From an uncultured Collinsella sp. (lineage in GTDB: Bacteria; Actinomycetota; Coriobacteriia; Coriobacteriales; Coriobacteriaceae): a stretch of DNA of 11,969 nucleotides. Under the pieces are notes generated by a model, which made no database searches, had not been told where the DNA came from, and saw only the letters and a list, made by a program, of their open reading frames with translations. A program made the position numbers and the translations under genes. The stretch is taken from contig CABTZM010000047.1 in assembly GCA_902489295.1 (NCBI GenBank), positions 1-11,969 on the forward strand. The letters are read 5' to 3'. Shown here piece after piece: positions 1-5,855 of the stretch; within the stretch, counting starts at the first letter, position 1; every line of letters starts with the position of its first letter.

Positions 1-2068
1 CTCGGACAAAGATGGAAAGGTTATCCACGTATGGAGTGGCGAGCATGACGGCAAGGCCAGCCGCTCTTTTGCGTTCGCCCGCCAGCAAAACGGAACCTAC
101 ATCATCCGAGACCGCACAAACGAGAAAAAAGACATTAATTACCTGGCCATAGAAAAGGACGGCAAAGACCAAGACAACAACAAGATCTGCCACAAGAGGA
201 AGAGCATTCCGTGGGAGCTCGAGCTTGTCGGCTACAGCATGGACAAGACCAATGCCACAGTTAGCAGCATCGACTGGACCACGTATAGCAGCTACGTCGA
301 CGGACCATGTTGGATGAGCCACGTCGATGGCAGCAAGTACCTCGACGAGCTGAGCATCCCGGGAACTCACGATTCGGGCACCTGCAGCGTCGACAACGAC
401 ACCGAGCCCCAAACCTCGCTTGCAAAGTGCCAGCAGGATTACATCCCCACGCAGCTGCTCGAAGGCATTCGCTATTTTGATATCCGACTTGGAAAGAACG
501 ACGATAAAGGCGACCCCGGCATCGACCATGGAATATGCTACCTGCTCAAAAAAGACGGGGGCTATATGCAGCTCTCCAATGTCATCGGTTACTTCAAAAC
601 ATTTTTGAACGAACACCCGTCAGAAGCGCTCATCATGCTTGTGTCACGAGGCAACGACGAGGCTACCGACGAAAGTGTTACGACGGCTTTTGCCAATGTT
701 ATGGGCAATAACTCCGATCTGTTCTATACGTCGAGCCATGTCCCCACACTGAACGAGGTGCGCGGAAAGATCGTCCTGCTGCGTCGATTTAAACTCGCCG
801 GCGACAGCGTAGACGGCCACACGTGGGGCCTCGACCTCACCGAATGGGATGACAAGATCAAGGCGCATTCCGGAAAGTCCATGTGCCTCGTGAAATACGA
901 GCAAGGCTTTGAGGCTGCGGGCAATACGGGCGACAAAGAGCCCTATAGCACAGCGGTATATGCCCAAGACCATTACAACTGCACGGGATCCAGTAAGATC
1001 GACTGGGTCGATATGGCCCTGAAGGCAGCGTCCGAGTTCGAGCGCAGCACCGTAGATATCACTGCCGCGGACGGGACAACGGCGCAGGCAACGGAGCGCT
1101 GCTGGTTTATCAACTACACTAGCTGCACGCAAAACAACCCTTTTACCGCAGCGCGAGTGGTCAACGAGCACCTGTACAAGAGCTCGTATATAAACAATAC
1201 CGGAGTTGAGGGCACAAAAGAGAACTGCTGTAAGCACATTGGCATCATCGCGTCCGACTTTGTTGACGCGGCACTGGCACGGAGCATCTACCAGCGCAAT
1301 TACGATACGGAGCACAAGCAGGCAGCTTCGTGCTACCTCCCAGCCCGCATGCACATGACATATGGCGACTCGTTGAGCGATGCCTCACTCCAGGATGGAA
1401 AGACCGTTGGCGAGGGTCATTTCCGCCTTGTCGACAGCAGTAACGTACTCAACGTGGCGGCTTCGGGCCATACGTTTGCCATCGAATACGTTGATGTCGA
1501 TGCCTTGGGCAACGAGACCGTTACGGGGCTGCAGGGTTCCGTGCCCATCGATATCGACCCGCGCGCGCTGACGCCCCATTTTGAGGGGCTTGAAGGCCTT
1601 AAGGCCGGCGAAGACGTGCGCGCCAAGATTGCGGCATCACTCGAGGGCAAGCTCGAAACCGATGCCTGCACGGCCCAGCTCGAGTTTGTGCACGACGCGG
1701 ACGGCGCTCCGGGCACGGCAATGGCCGAGGGCGAAACATTTGCCGCAGGAACGTACTGGGTGCGCGTGAACGGTCTCTTGGGCGACGCGGCGCAGAACTA
1801 CACGCTCGCCAGCGACGGATCCGCAAGCTTTACCGTAGCGGCCTCGGGCAGTGCGGGCGGCACCGGCAGCGGCACGGGTTCCAACGCAGGCGGCGCCGAC
1901 AAGAACGGCGGCGGCAACAAGAGCAAGGGCTCGACCGGAAAACTCGCCGACACGGGCGACGGCTCTGGTATCGCCGCCGGACTCGCCGCCGCCGCTGTGG
2001 CGACGACGGTCGCCGGCGCAGCAATGCTTGCCAGTGACCGCGAAAACAACGAAGGCGCTAGCGAATAG
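1..2068 (+). CDS. Surface-anchored PI-PLC X-domain protein (5' end outside window)
   Basis: The frame is open from base 2 of the window with no stop, so the gene starts upstream and the ATG at 239 is probably internal. Numbering from that Met, the PI-PLC X signature is clear: SIPGTHDSGT (His44, Asp45), GIRYFDIRL (Arg83) and DHG (His97). By motif these match the catalytic His32, Asp33, Arg69 and His82 of the Bacillus cereus enzyme; Asp340 in SDFVD may be the distal Asp. Family members cleave phosphatidylinositol or GPI anchors by phosphotransfer. Before it, the translated 2-238 stretch (GTYIIRD, NYLAIEKDG, WELELVG) resembles the end of a ricin-type beta-trefoil. Residues about 385-535 look like two beta-sandwich domains. 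A Gly/Ser-rich linker (535-567) leads to LADTG (569-573), a hydrophobic run and a short tail, so the product is probably exported and sortase-linked. The tail is only weakly basic. The signal peptide is not visible. Confidence 0.9.
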   Translation, partial: SDKDGKVIHVWSGEHDGKASRSFAFARQQNGTYIIRDRTNEKKDINYLAIEKDGKDQDNNKICHKRKSIPWELELVGYSMDKTNATVSSIDWTTYSSYVDGPCWMSHVDGSKYLDELSIPGTHDSGTCSVDNDTEPQTSLAKCQQDYIPTQLLEGIRYFDIRLGKNDDKGDPGIDHGICYLLKKDGGYMQLSNVIGYFKTFLNEHPSEALIMLVSRGNDEATDESVTTAFANVMGNNSDLFYTSSHVPTLNEVRGKIVLLRRFKLAGDSVDGHTWGLDLTEWDDKIKAHSGKSMCLVKYEQGFEAAGNTGDKEPYSTAVYAQDHYNCTGSSKIDWVDMALKAASEFERSTVDITAADGTTAQATERCWFINYTSCTQNNPFTAARVVNEHLYKSSYINNTGVEGTKENCCKHIGIIASDFVDAALARSIYQRNYDTEHKQAASCYLPARMHMTYGDSLSDASLQDGKTVGEGHFRLVDSSNVLNVAASGHTFAIEYVDVDALGNETVTGLQGSVPIDIDPRALTPHFEGLEGLKAGEDVRAKIAASLEGKLETDACTAQLEFVHDADGAPGTAMAEGETFAAGTYWVRVNGLLGDAAQNYTLASDGSASFTVAASGSAGGTGSGTGSNAGGADKNGGGNKSKGSTGKLADTGDGSGIAAGLAAAAVATTVAGAAMLASDRENNEGASE
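1943..2065 (+). other. LAxTG sortase sorting signal
   Basis: This stretch encodes LADTG, then a Gly/Ala/Val-rich hydrophobic segment of about 22 residues, then a tail with one Arg and several acidic residues. It follows a Gly/Ser/Asn linker, which is the usual layout of a cell-wall sorting signal. LAxTG rather than LPxTG is the motif known for class E sortases of high-GC Gram-positives. The matching sortase is not in the window. Confidence 0.75.
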
Positions 2069-2103
2069 GCAAGCCGACCCTTTTGGACACATCGACCCGA
2101 CGA

Positions 2104-2139
2104 GGGGCGCAGGACACCGTTCTGTGCCCCCAATTTTTA
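2104..2139 (+). terminator. Rho-independent terminator after the PLC gene
   Basis: GGGGCGCAG (2104-2112) pairs with CTGTGCCCC (2122-2130) as a 9-bp stem with one G:U pair and a 9-base loop. It is followed by CAATTTTTA. It lies 35 bases past the PLC stop, on the same strand. Confidence 0.8.
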
Positions 2140-2163
2140 CCTTGGCCCGAACGCCGCCATAGG

Positions 2164-2433
2164 CTACATCACCATATTCAGCACGTTAACAAACTCCTGG
2201 GCCTTCGCACGGCTGCTCAGGCTAAAGACGCAAGCAGTCAACAGCCTGTTACGCAGAAAAACATCGCGGCCTTTGATTCTATTGACGCCCGTGATGTCCT
2301 TAAGGTAGACAATCTCGGTGTGCTTGCCGCCGAAAGTGCCCTTCTTGAGCACCTCGATACGGTTAGGGTAGATCTTGACGTCTTTAAACCTACCCGAACC
2401 CTTGTCCTGAAACAGCAAGGTGTTGTTGTCCAT
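2164..2433 (-). CDS. Small PH-domain-like protein
   Basis: An 89-residue protein with no signal peptide or membrane segment. The pattern of short beta strands (residues about 14-65: FKDVKIYPNRIEVL, TEIVYLKDITGV, VFSLSS) closed by a helix (AKAQEFVNVLNMV) fits the small bacterial PH-like fold (bPH type, as in DUF4429-like proteins). The fold is an inference from pattern only and no enzymatic role is suggested. The frame can be extended to a GTG at 2478, but ATG at 2433 has GGAG eight bases upstream, and a promoter-like TAAAAT at 2479-2484 would place the transcript start downstream of the GTG, so 2433 is preferred. It is divergent from the nuclease gene and convergent with the PLC gene. Confidence 0.7.
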   Translation of the reverse strand: MDNNTLLFQDKGSGRFKDVKIYPNRIEVLKKGTFGGKHTEIVYLKDITGVNRIKGRDVFLRNRLLTACVFSLSSRAKAQEFVNVLNMVM

Positions 2434-2478
2434 GCGTGTCGCTCCCATGGGGTTCGCTAAAACTGCCTCTATGGTCAC

Positions 2479-2508
2479 ATTTTAGTCACTGCAAGGCTCC
2501 CATGCGAA
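2479..2508 (-). promoter_or_regulatory. Candidate promoter of the PH-like gene
   Basis: On the minus strand, TTCGCA (2508-2503) is followed by an 18-base spacer and TAAAAT (2484-2479). The implied start is near 2472, giving a leader of about 40 bases to the ATG at 2433. The -35 matches 4 of 6 consensus positions and the -10 matches 5 of 6. Prediction by eye only. Confidence 0.4.
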
Positions 2509-2601
2509 GGTGCCAGACAGCACAGCAATTCGTGTCCGCGCGAGGCTTTAAACTAAATGCGATAAAGATGCATTCCATAAGAGGAAAGTGGGGCGACATT
2601 G

Positions 2602-3651
2602 ATGGGCGAACTGGTAAACCGTGGAGAATCGGCAATCGTGCCAGAAGTTTTTTACAAGCAGGTTTCCTCGATTCTCAACGCCGCTCGCGACAAGGCCTAT
2701 ACCGCCGTTAACTTTGCGATGGTTGAGGCATATTGGGAGATTGGCAAGAGCATTGTTGATGAGCAGGGCGGAGAGGAGCGCGCCAAGTATGGAGAGGCGC
2801 TGCTCAAGGCCCTCGCAATCAGACTTACCAAGGATTTTGGTAAAGGTTTTGAAGCAAGAGAGCTGCGCAAAATGCGTCAGTTCTATCTTGCATTTCCAAT
2901 TCGGGACTCACTGCGTCCCGAATTGAGCTGGACACATTACCGCAGGTTAATACGCATTCCTGACCCCGAAGCTCGCACCTGGTACATGAACGAATGCGCC
3001 GACTCTCGCTGGAGCACGCGCCAGCTCGAACGCAAGATCAACACCATGTTCCGCGAGCGCCTGCTTGCCAGCAAGGACAAGGAGGCCGTCACCCAGGAAA
3101 TCCAAGAGAGCGCCCCGGCTCGTCGCCCCGAGGATATCATCCGCGATCCATATGTACTGGAGTTTTTAGGTTTCTCGGACGATACTGCGTTTCGCGAGAG
3201 CGATCTAGAGCAGGCGCTCATCACACATCTTCAGAAGTTCCTGCTGGAGCTTGGCCGTGGCTTCGCTTTCGAGGCGCGCCAAAAGCGCATCACCTTTGAT
3301 GGGCGCCATTTCTATATTGACCTTGTTTTTTACAACTATCTGATGCGCTGCTTCGTGCTCATCGACCTTAAGACCGATGACCTTACGCATCAGGACCTGG
3401 GCCAGATGCAAATGTATGTGAACTACTACACGCGTGAGCTCATGAACGAAGGCGACAATCCGCCCATAGGCATCGTGCTCTGCGCGGACAAAAGCGATTC
3501 GATCGTCGAGTACACGCTGCCCGAAGACAACGACCAAGTGTTTGCCGCCAAATACCTGCCGTATCTTCCAAGCAAGGAAGAGCTGGCGCGCGAGCTGAGT
3601 GCCGAGTACCGCGCCATCAACGAAGCGTCTAATGGCGAAACGCAAGGGTAG
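2602..3651 (+). CDS. DUF1016/YhcG-family PD-(D/E)xK nuclease
   Basis: A 349-residue protein. Residues about 15-150 match the DUF1016 N-terminal helical domain (AYWEIGKSIV, YGEALL, FPIRDSLRPELSWTHYRRLIRI). Residues about 180-335 match the YhcG-type nuclease domain (RDPYVLEFLGF, FYIDLVFYNYL, FVLIDLK, GQMQMYVNYY). The expected catalytic set is Asp240 and Asp255-x-Lys257; many relatives have ELK, so DLK is a conservative variant. Family members are predicted DNA nucleases, often found as accessory genes in variable regions or near restriction loci, but no methylase or restriction subunit is present here. ATG at 2602 is preferred to the adjacent TTG at 2599, since GTGGGG lies about eight bases upstream. 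The next gene starts 63 bases after its stop. An 11-bp perfect inverted repeat lies inside it. Confidence 0.9.
   Translation: MGELVNRGESAIVPEVFYKQVSSILNAARDKAYTAVNFAMVEAYWEIGKSIVDEQGGEERAKYGEALLKALAIRLTKDFGKGFEARELRKMRQFYLAFPIRDSLRPELSWTHYRRLIRIPDPEARTWYMNECADSRWSTRQLERKINTMFRERLLASKDKEAVTQEIQESAPARRPEDIIRDPYVLEFLGFSDDTAFRESDLEQALITHLQKFLLELGRGFAFEARQKRITFDGRHFYIDLVFYNYLMRCFVLIDLKTDDLTHQDLGQMQMYVNYYTRELMNEGDNPPIGIVLCADKSDSIVEYTLPEDNDQVFAAKYLPYLPSKEELARELSAEYRAINEASNGETQG
2897..2925. repeat. Perfect 11-bp inverted repeat inside the nuclease gene
   Basis: CAATTCGGGAC (2897-2907) and GTCCCGAATTG (2915-2925) are exact inverse complements with a 7-base loop. It encodes residues 99-108 between the conserved FP and RPELSW motifs. 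There is no T-tract after it, so it is not a normal terminator. Confidence 0.8.
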
Positions 3652-3714
3652 CAGCACGTTGCGACCGATACCCCCAACGGCGCTCCACATCACCCGGGAT
3701 AAGAGGAGCTTTCC

Positions 3715-4503
3715 ATGACAGACAGACCGAAAACAACACTGCGCGACTGCATCTATGGGCTTGCCGTCGGTGACGCGCTGGGCGTTCCCTACGAGTTCAG
3801 GCCCCGCGGTACGTTCGAATGCACGGACATGATCGGCTACGGCACGCATGGGCAACCCGCCGGCACCTGGAGCGACGACACATCTATGACGCTTGCTACC
3901 TGCGACTCGATTAGGGAGCTCGGGCACATCGACACCGCGGACATGCGCGACAAGTTCGTAAGCTGGATTGCCCGTGGCGAGTATACGATCGACGGCGTTT
4001 TCGATTACGGCGGTACGACCGCCCGCGCCCTGCGCACCGGCAAAGGAGGCTCCGGCGAGCGCGACAACGGCAACGGATCGCTCATGCGCATCGCTCCCCT
4101 GGCGTTCACCGATGCGACAGACGAAGAGGTCAGCAAGGTCTCCGCGATTACGCACGCCCACAGAACGTCGACCGACGCATGCATCATATTTGTCGAGCTG
4201 ATGAGGGATGTGATGAACGACGTGCTCCCCTCGTGGGCGCTCCATCTGAAAGGCGTGCCTGAGCAGGAGATCAGGTCGGGTGGCTTCGTGCGCGACACGC
4301 TTAAGGCAGCCACCTGGTGTTTCGTCAACACTAACAGCTACGAAGATTGCGTGCTTGCCGCCGTCAACCTAGGCGACGACACCGACACCACCGCAGCCGT
4401 CGCCGGCGCCCTCGCCGGCACGGCATACGGTCTCAAAGCCATCCCACAGGAGTGGATCGACACTCTGCGCGGCAAAGAGCTGATTGAGAGCTGCCTGTTT
4501 TAA
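3715..4503 (+). CDS. ADP-ribosylglycohydrolase family protein
   Basis: A 262-residue cytosolic protein of the DraG/ADP-ribosylglycohydrolase family. These enzymes use two Mg2+ or Mn2+ ions to remove ADP-ribose from proteins, nucleic acids or small molecules. Visible motifs are GLAVGDALGVPYEF (15-28), TWSDDTSMTL (51-60, metal-binding Ser-Asp-Asp), NGNGSLMRIAPLA (118-130), THAHRT (146-151) and LGDDTDTTAAVAGALAGTAYG (219-239, metal-binding Asp-x-Asp-Thr). All expected metal ligands are present, so it should be active. The stretch between THAHRT and FVRDTLKAA is only about 40 residues, making it shorter than many members of about 300. AGAGGAG lies about seven bases before the ATG. It sits between the nuclease and a 73-residue gene on the same strand with short gaps, so co-transcription is likely. 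The substrate cannot be told from the sequence. Confidence 0.93.
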   Translation: MTDRPKTTLRDCIYGLAVGDALGVPYEFRPRGTFECTDMIGYGTHGQPAGTWSDDTSMTLATCDSIRELGHIDTADMRDKFVSWIARGEYTIDGVFDYGGTTARALRTGKGGSGERDNGNGSLMRIAPLAFTDATDEEVSKVSAITHAHRTSTDACIIFVELMRDVMNDVLPSWALHLKGVPEQEIRSGGFVRDTLKAATWCFVNTNSYEDCVLAAVNLGDDTDTTAAVAGALAGTAYGLKAIPQEWIDTLRGKELIESCLF

Positions 4504-4535
4504 GGCGCCATTCAAGAAATAAGGCAGGAGGCATC

Positions 4536-4757
4536 ATGGAGAGGAAGATCGCAAATATAGACGAGTTCCAAGTGGACGAAAACGGGATTCCGCTATTTCC
4601 AGTAGGACTGAAGGAGGAAGCCAGCCTCTATGTCCTCCCCGACGGGCGTTACCTCCCCTGCGGGGTCTACAGGACCGCGGACGGCGGTTCGATCATTTAT
4701 GAGCCATCCGAACTAAGCTTCTTCGGGCAGATGCTTGCTCAATTCAAAGAGAACTAG
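4536..4757 (+). CDS. Hypothetical 73-residue protein
   Basis: I do not recognise this family. It is small and acidic to neutral, with no signal peptide or membrane segment. Short beta-prone stretches (ASLYVLPDGRYLPCGVYRT, GSIIYE) are followed by a C-terminal helix (LSFFGQMLAQFKEN). A consensus AGGAGG at 4526-4531 lies four bases before the ATG, so translation is well supported. The gene begins 32 bases after the ADP-ribosylglycohydrolase stop and is probably in the same transcript. It might be a partner or regulator of that enzyme, but this is a guess from position only. Confidence 0.75.
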   Translation: MERKIANIDEFQVDENGIPLFPVGLKEEASLYVLPDGRYLPCGVYRTADGGSIIYEPSELSFFGQMLAQFKEN

Positions 4758-4799
4758 AGGCTTGATTGCCCGTTAGATCGACACTGCTCCAAGCCATGG

Positions 4800-4821
4800 G
4801 GCGGGTAGGATGTCTCCCGCC
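4800..4821 (+). repeat. GC-rich hairpin between the 73-residue gene and the small ORF
   Basis: GGCGGG (4800-4805) pairs with CCCGCC (4816-4821) around a 10-base loop. There is no T-tract, so termination is doubtful. A longer-range pair GGCTTG (4759-4764) with CAAGCC (4790-4795) lies just before it. These may form the 3' end of the upstream transcript or part of the leader of the following small ORF. Confidence 0.35.
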
Positions 4822-4834
4822 GCGGCCTGTGAGG

Positions 4835-4840
4835 TAGAAT
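4835..4840 (+). promoter_or_regulatory. Candidate -10 element (TAGAAT) for the small ORF
   Basis: TAGAAT follows GAGG and precedes TACGACTG, matching 4 of 6 bases of a -10 box. No convincing -35 is seen at 16-18 bases upstream. It would give a leader of about 55 bases before the ATG at 4901. The same GGTAGAAT string occurs on the minus strand before the gene at 9594. Confidence 0.3.
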
Positions 4841-4873
4841 TACGACTGCCGCGGAATCCGCCTGCGGGCAACG

Positions 4874-4895
4874 CTCCGATCTCCGATTGGGGTGA
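4874..4895 (+). promoter_or_regulatory. Ribosome-binding site folded into a hairpin, with tandem CTCCGAT copies
   Basis: CTCCGAT occurs twice in direct tandem (4874-4880 and 4881-4887). The second CTCC (4881-4884) can pair with GGGG (4889-4892) across a 4-base loop, and GGGGTGA (4889-4895) is the ribosome-binding site for the ATG at 4901. The first CTCC is a second possible partner for the same Gs. This could restrict translation of the small ORF. Confidence 0.45.
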
Positions 4896-4900
4896 AGCCT

Positions 4901-4993
4901 ATGAACTTGTTTCTTGAAATCCTGCGCCTCTCGATGTATGTAACCGGCATCGTCCGGAACCTCTACTCGATCTGGCGGGAATATAAGCAGTAA
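4901..4993 (+). CDS. 30-residue hydrophobic/cationic peptide, possible type I toxin-like
   Basis: ATG at 4901 follows GGGGTGA with a five-base gap and the frame runs 30 codons to TAA. The peptide starts MNLFLEILRLSMYVTGIV and ends with RNLYSIWREYKQ. It is one hydrophobic, probably amphipathic helix with a basic, aromatic-rich end and net charge about +2. I do not recognise a family. Its size, the folded leader before it, the strong hairpin 22 bases after it and the lack of any partner gene recall type I toxin peptides or small membrane regulators. An antisense RNA would be expected; a TATATT-like box on the minus strand (4985-4980) is in a suitable place but has no good -35. The class is an inference. 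A spurious ORF in a small RNA is the main alternative. Confidence 0.5.
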   Translation: MNLFLEILRLSMYVTGIVRNLYSIWREYKQ

Positions 4994-5015
4994 CGGATAG
5001 CGAAGGGAGTCATGC

Positions 5016-5041
5016 AAAGGGCCGGTCGCACCCGGCCCTTT
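5016..5041 (+). terminator. Strong hairpin terminator after the small ORF
   Basis: AAAGGGCCGG (5016-5025) and CCGGCCCTTT (5032-5041) form a perfect 10-bp stem with a 6-base loop. The tract after it is short (TTT within the stem, then AG), and the stem is symmetrical, so it could act on either strand. Confidence 0.65.
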
Positions 5042-5270
5042 AGACGATAGTACCTGCGTTGCCCGCGCTTCCAAAGTTGACCGACTGAGGAGCGGGTTCC
5101 GCGGCACATCCTGATTTTACCCAGTGGCAAGGCTCTTTTACAGCCGTTCCACCGTTTATTTACATCCGCCAATCAAGACGAGGCTACTACGCACCTTTAT
5201 TACACACGATGTTTTCAGCCTGGTATAAACAAGTTCAATAATAGAATGCAAATCCAACCATCGTGTCTGA
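5042..5270. other. Gene-poor, AT-rich gap
   Basis: No supported gene is seen. The part from about 5201 to 5280 is about 38% GC, far below the neighbours. It includes an 8-bp inverted repeat, ACACGATG (5204-5211) and CATCGTGT (5259-5266), separated by 47 bases. No clear terminator for the minus-strand SHOCT unit was found. Confidence 0.5.
5204..5266. repeat. 8-bp inverted repeat with 47-base spacer
   Basis: ACACGATG at 5204-5211 is the exact inverse complement of CATCGTGT at 5259-5266. The spacer is AT-rich. The arms start just past the stop of the SHOCT reading frame (5271-5273) on its downstream side. Confidence 0.4.
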
Positions 5271-5375
5271 TTACGAAAGGATTTTTGCCTTTTCTGCAGC
5301 AAACTCTTCCTCGGTAAGTACTCCACTCTCACGCAGTGCTGCAAGCCTCTCAAGCCTTGCAACTACATCAACCAC
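5271..5375 (-). pseudogene. SHOCT domain in a shifted frame
   Basis: Read on the minus strand in the frame ending at TAA 5273-5271, this encodes VVDVVARLERLAALRESG followed by VLTEEEFAAEKAKILS. This is a typical SHOCT (short C-terminal) domain with its L..L...G.LTEEEF...K..LL pattern. The upstream 123-residue protein stops at TGA (5370-5368) in a different frame, so joining the two needs a +1 shift near 5371. Such domains are normally the C-terminal end of a longer protein, which suggests a frameshift in this gene. Alternatives are programmed frameshifting or coupled re-start at GTG 5375, which overlaps the stop (GTGGTTGA). A sequencing error is also possible. Confidence 0.75.
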
Positions 5376-5739
5376 TATCCGCCAGCGTCTCAATAGTCTG
5401 TGAAACCTGCGGATACCGCTCGAGCTCCTTCGATAGGGCATCGACTATCTTGGCAATATTCTTTGCATTTTTGCCCCCGTTTAATACGTTTGCCCTGACC
5501 TTAGATGACGACTTGACAGTAACGCCAGATCCGCCTTCAACTGGAACAACCGAAATACTGATATTTTCGCCCCAAGACCAAAGGCTCATACCAATCTCGG
5601 CTGCAACTGTTCTTGTTGTGGGCGATGCACTATCAACTTTTACTTTAGGCAGCTTTTCCATAGCTGCCTTCAAGGCATTAAACGTGTCGTCAGGAGAATA
5701 CGGTACCTGAAGCTGAAGCTGCTGATCCGCAAAACCCAT
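5368..5739 (-). CDS. Hypothetical protein, N-terminal part of a SHOCT-domain protein
   Basis: A 123-residue reading frame starting at ATG 5739, with GGAGG seven bases upstream. The product begins with a short polar segment (MGFADQQLQLQVPYS), then a helix (PDDTFNALKAAMEKL) and a strand-rich part (SLWSWGENISISVVPVEG, SGVTVKSSSKV). A closing helix follows (NAKNIAKIVDALSKELERYP). This alpha-beta pattern is seen in small domains that precede SHOCT, and the SHOCT tail follows directly in another frame. There is no membrane segment. Function is unknown; SHOCT proteins are often linked to envelope or stress functions but have no set role. GC is about 48%, lower than the flanking genes. It lies 116 bases downstream of the zinc-ribbon gene on the same strand. 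Confidence 0.75.
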   Translation of the reverse strand: MGFADQQLQLQVPYSPDDTFNALKAAMEKLPKVKVDSASPTTRTVAAEIGMSLWSWGENISISVVPVEGGSGVTVKSSSKVRANVLNGGKNAKNIAKIVDALSKELERYPQVSQTIETLADSG

Positions 5740-5855
5740 AATCTGGCCTCCGCTTCTTACAAGATTAAGGCTATCGGCAATGGTAGCACGTTCCCAGCAG
5801 TCTTAAGTTCGTCTCATGACCTTGCGATGCAGCCCGACGCCCCGGCACCACTCCC

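Noticed and set aside
644..1354. 236-codon open frame antisense to the PLC gene
   Set aside because: A shadow of the catalytic-domain coding strand with no supporting start signal.
3205..4245. 346-codon open frame on the minus strand
   Set aside because: It lies antisense across both the nuclease and the ADP-ribosylglycohydrolase genes, which have clear family motifs. It has no ribosome-binding site or recognisable motif.
4963..5172. 69-codon minus-strand frame over the small ORF and its hairpin
   Set aside because: It runs through the 10-bp terminator hairpin and is highly basic, as expected for a chance frame.
5156..5362. 68-codon minus-strand frame over the SHOCT region
   Set aside because: It overlaps the SHOCT domain in the wrong frame and its composition (many Arg, Lys, Cys) shows no domain.
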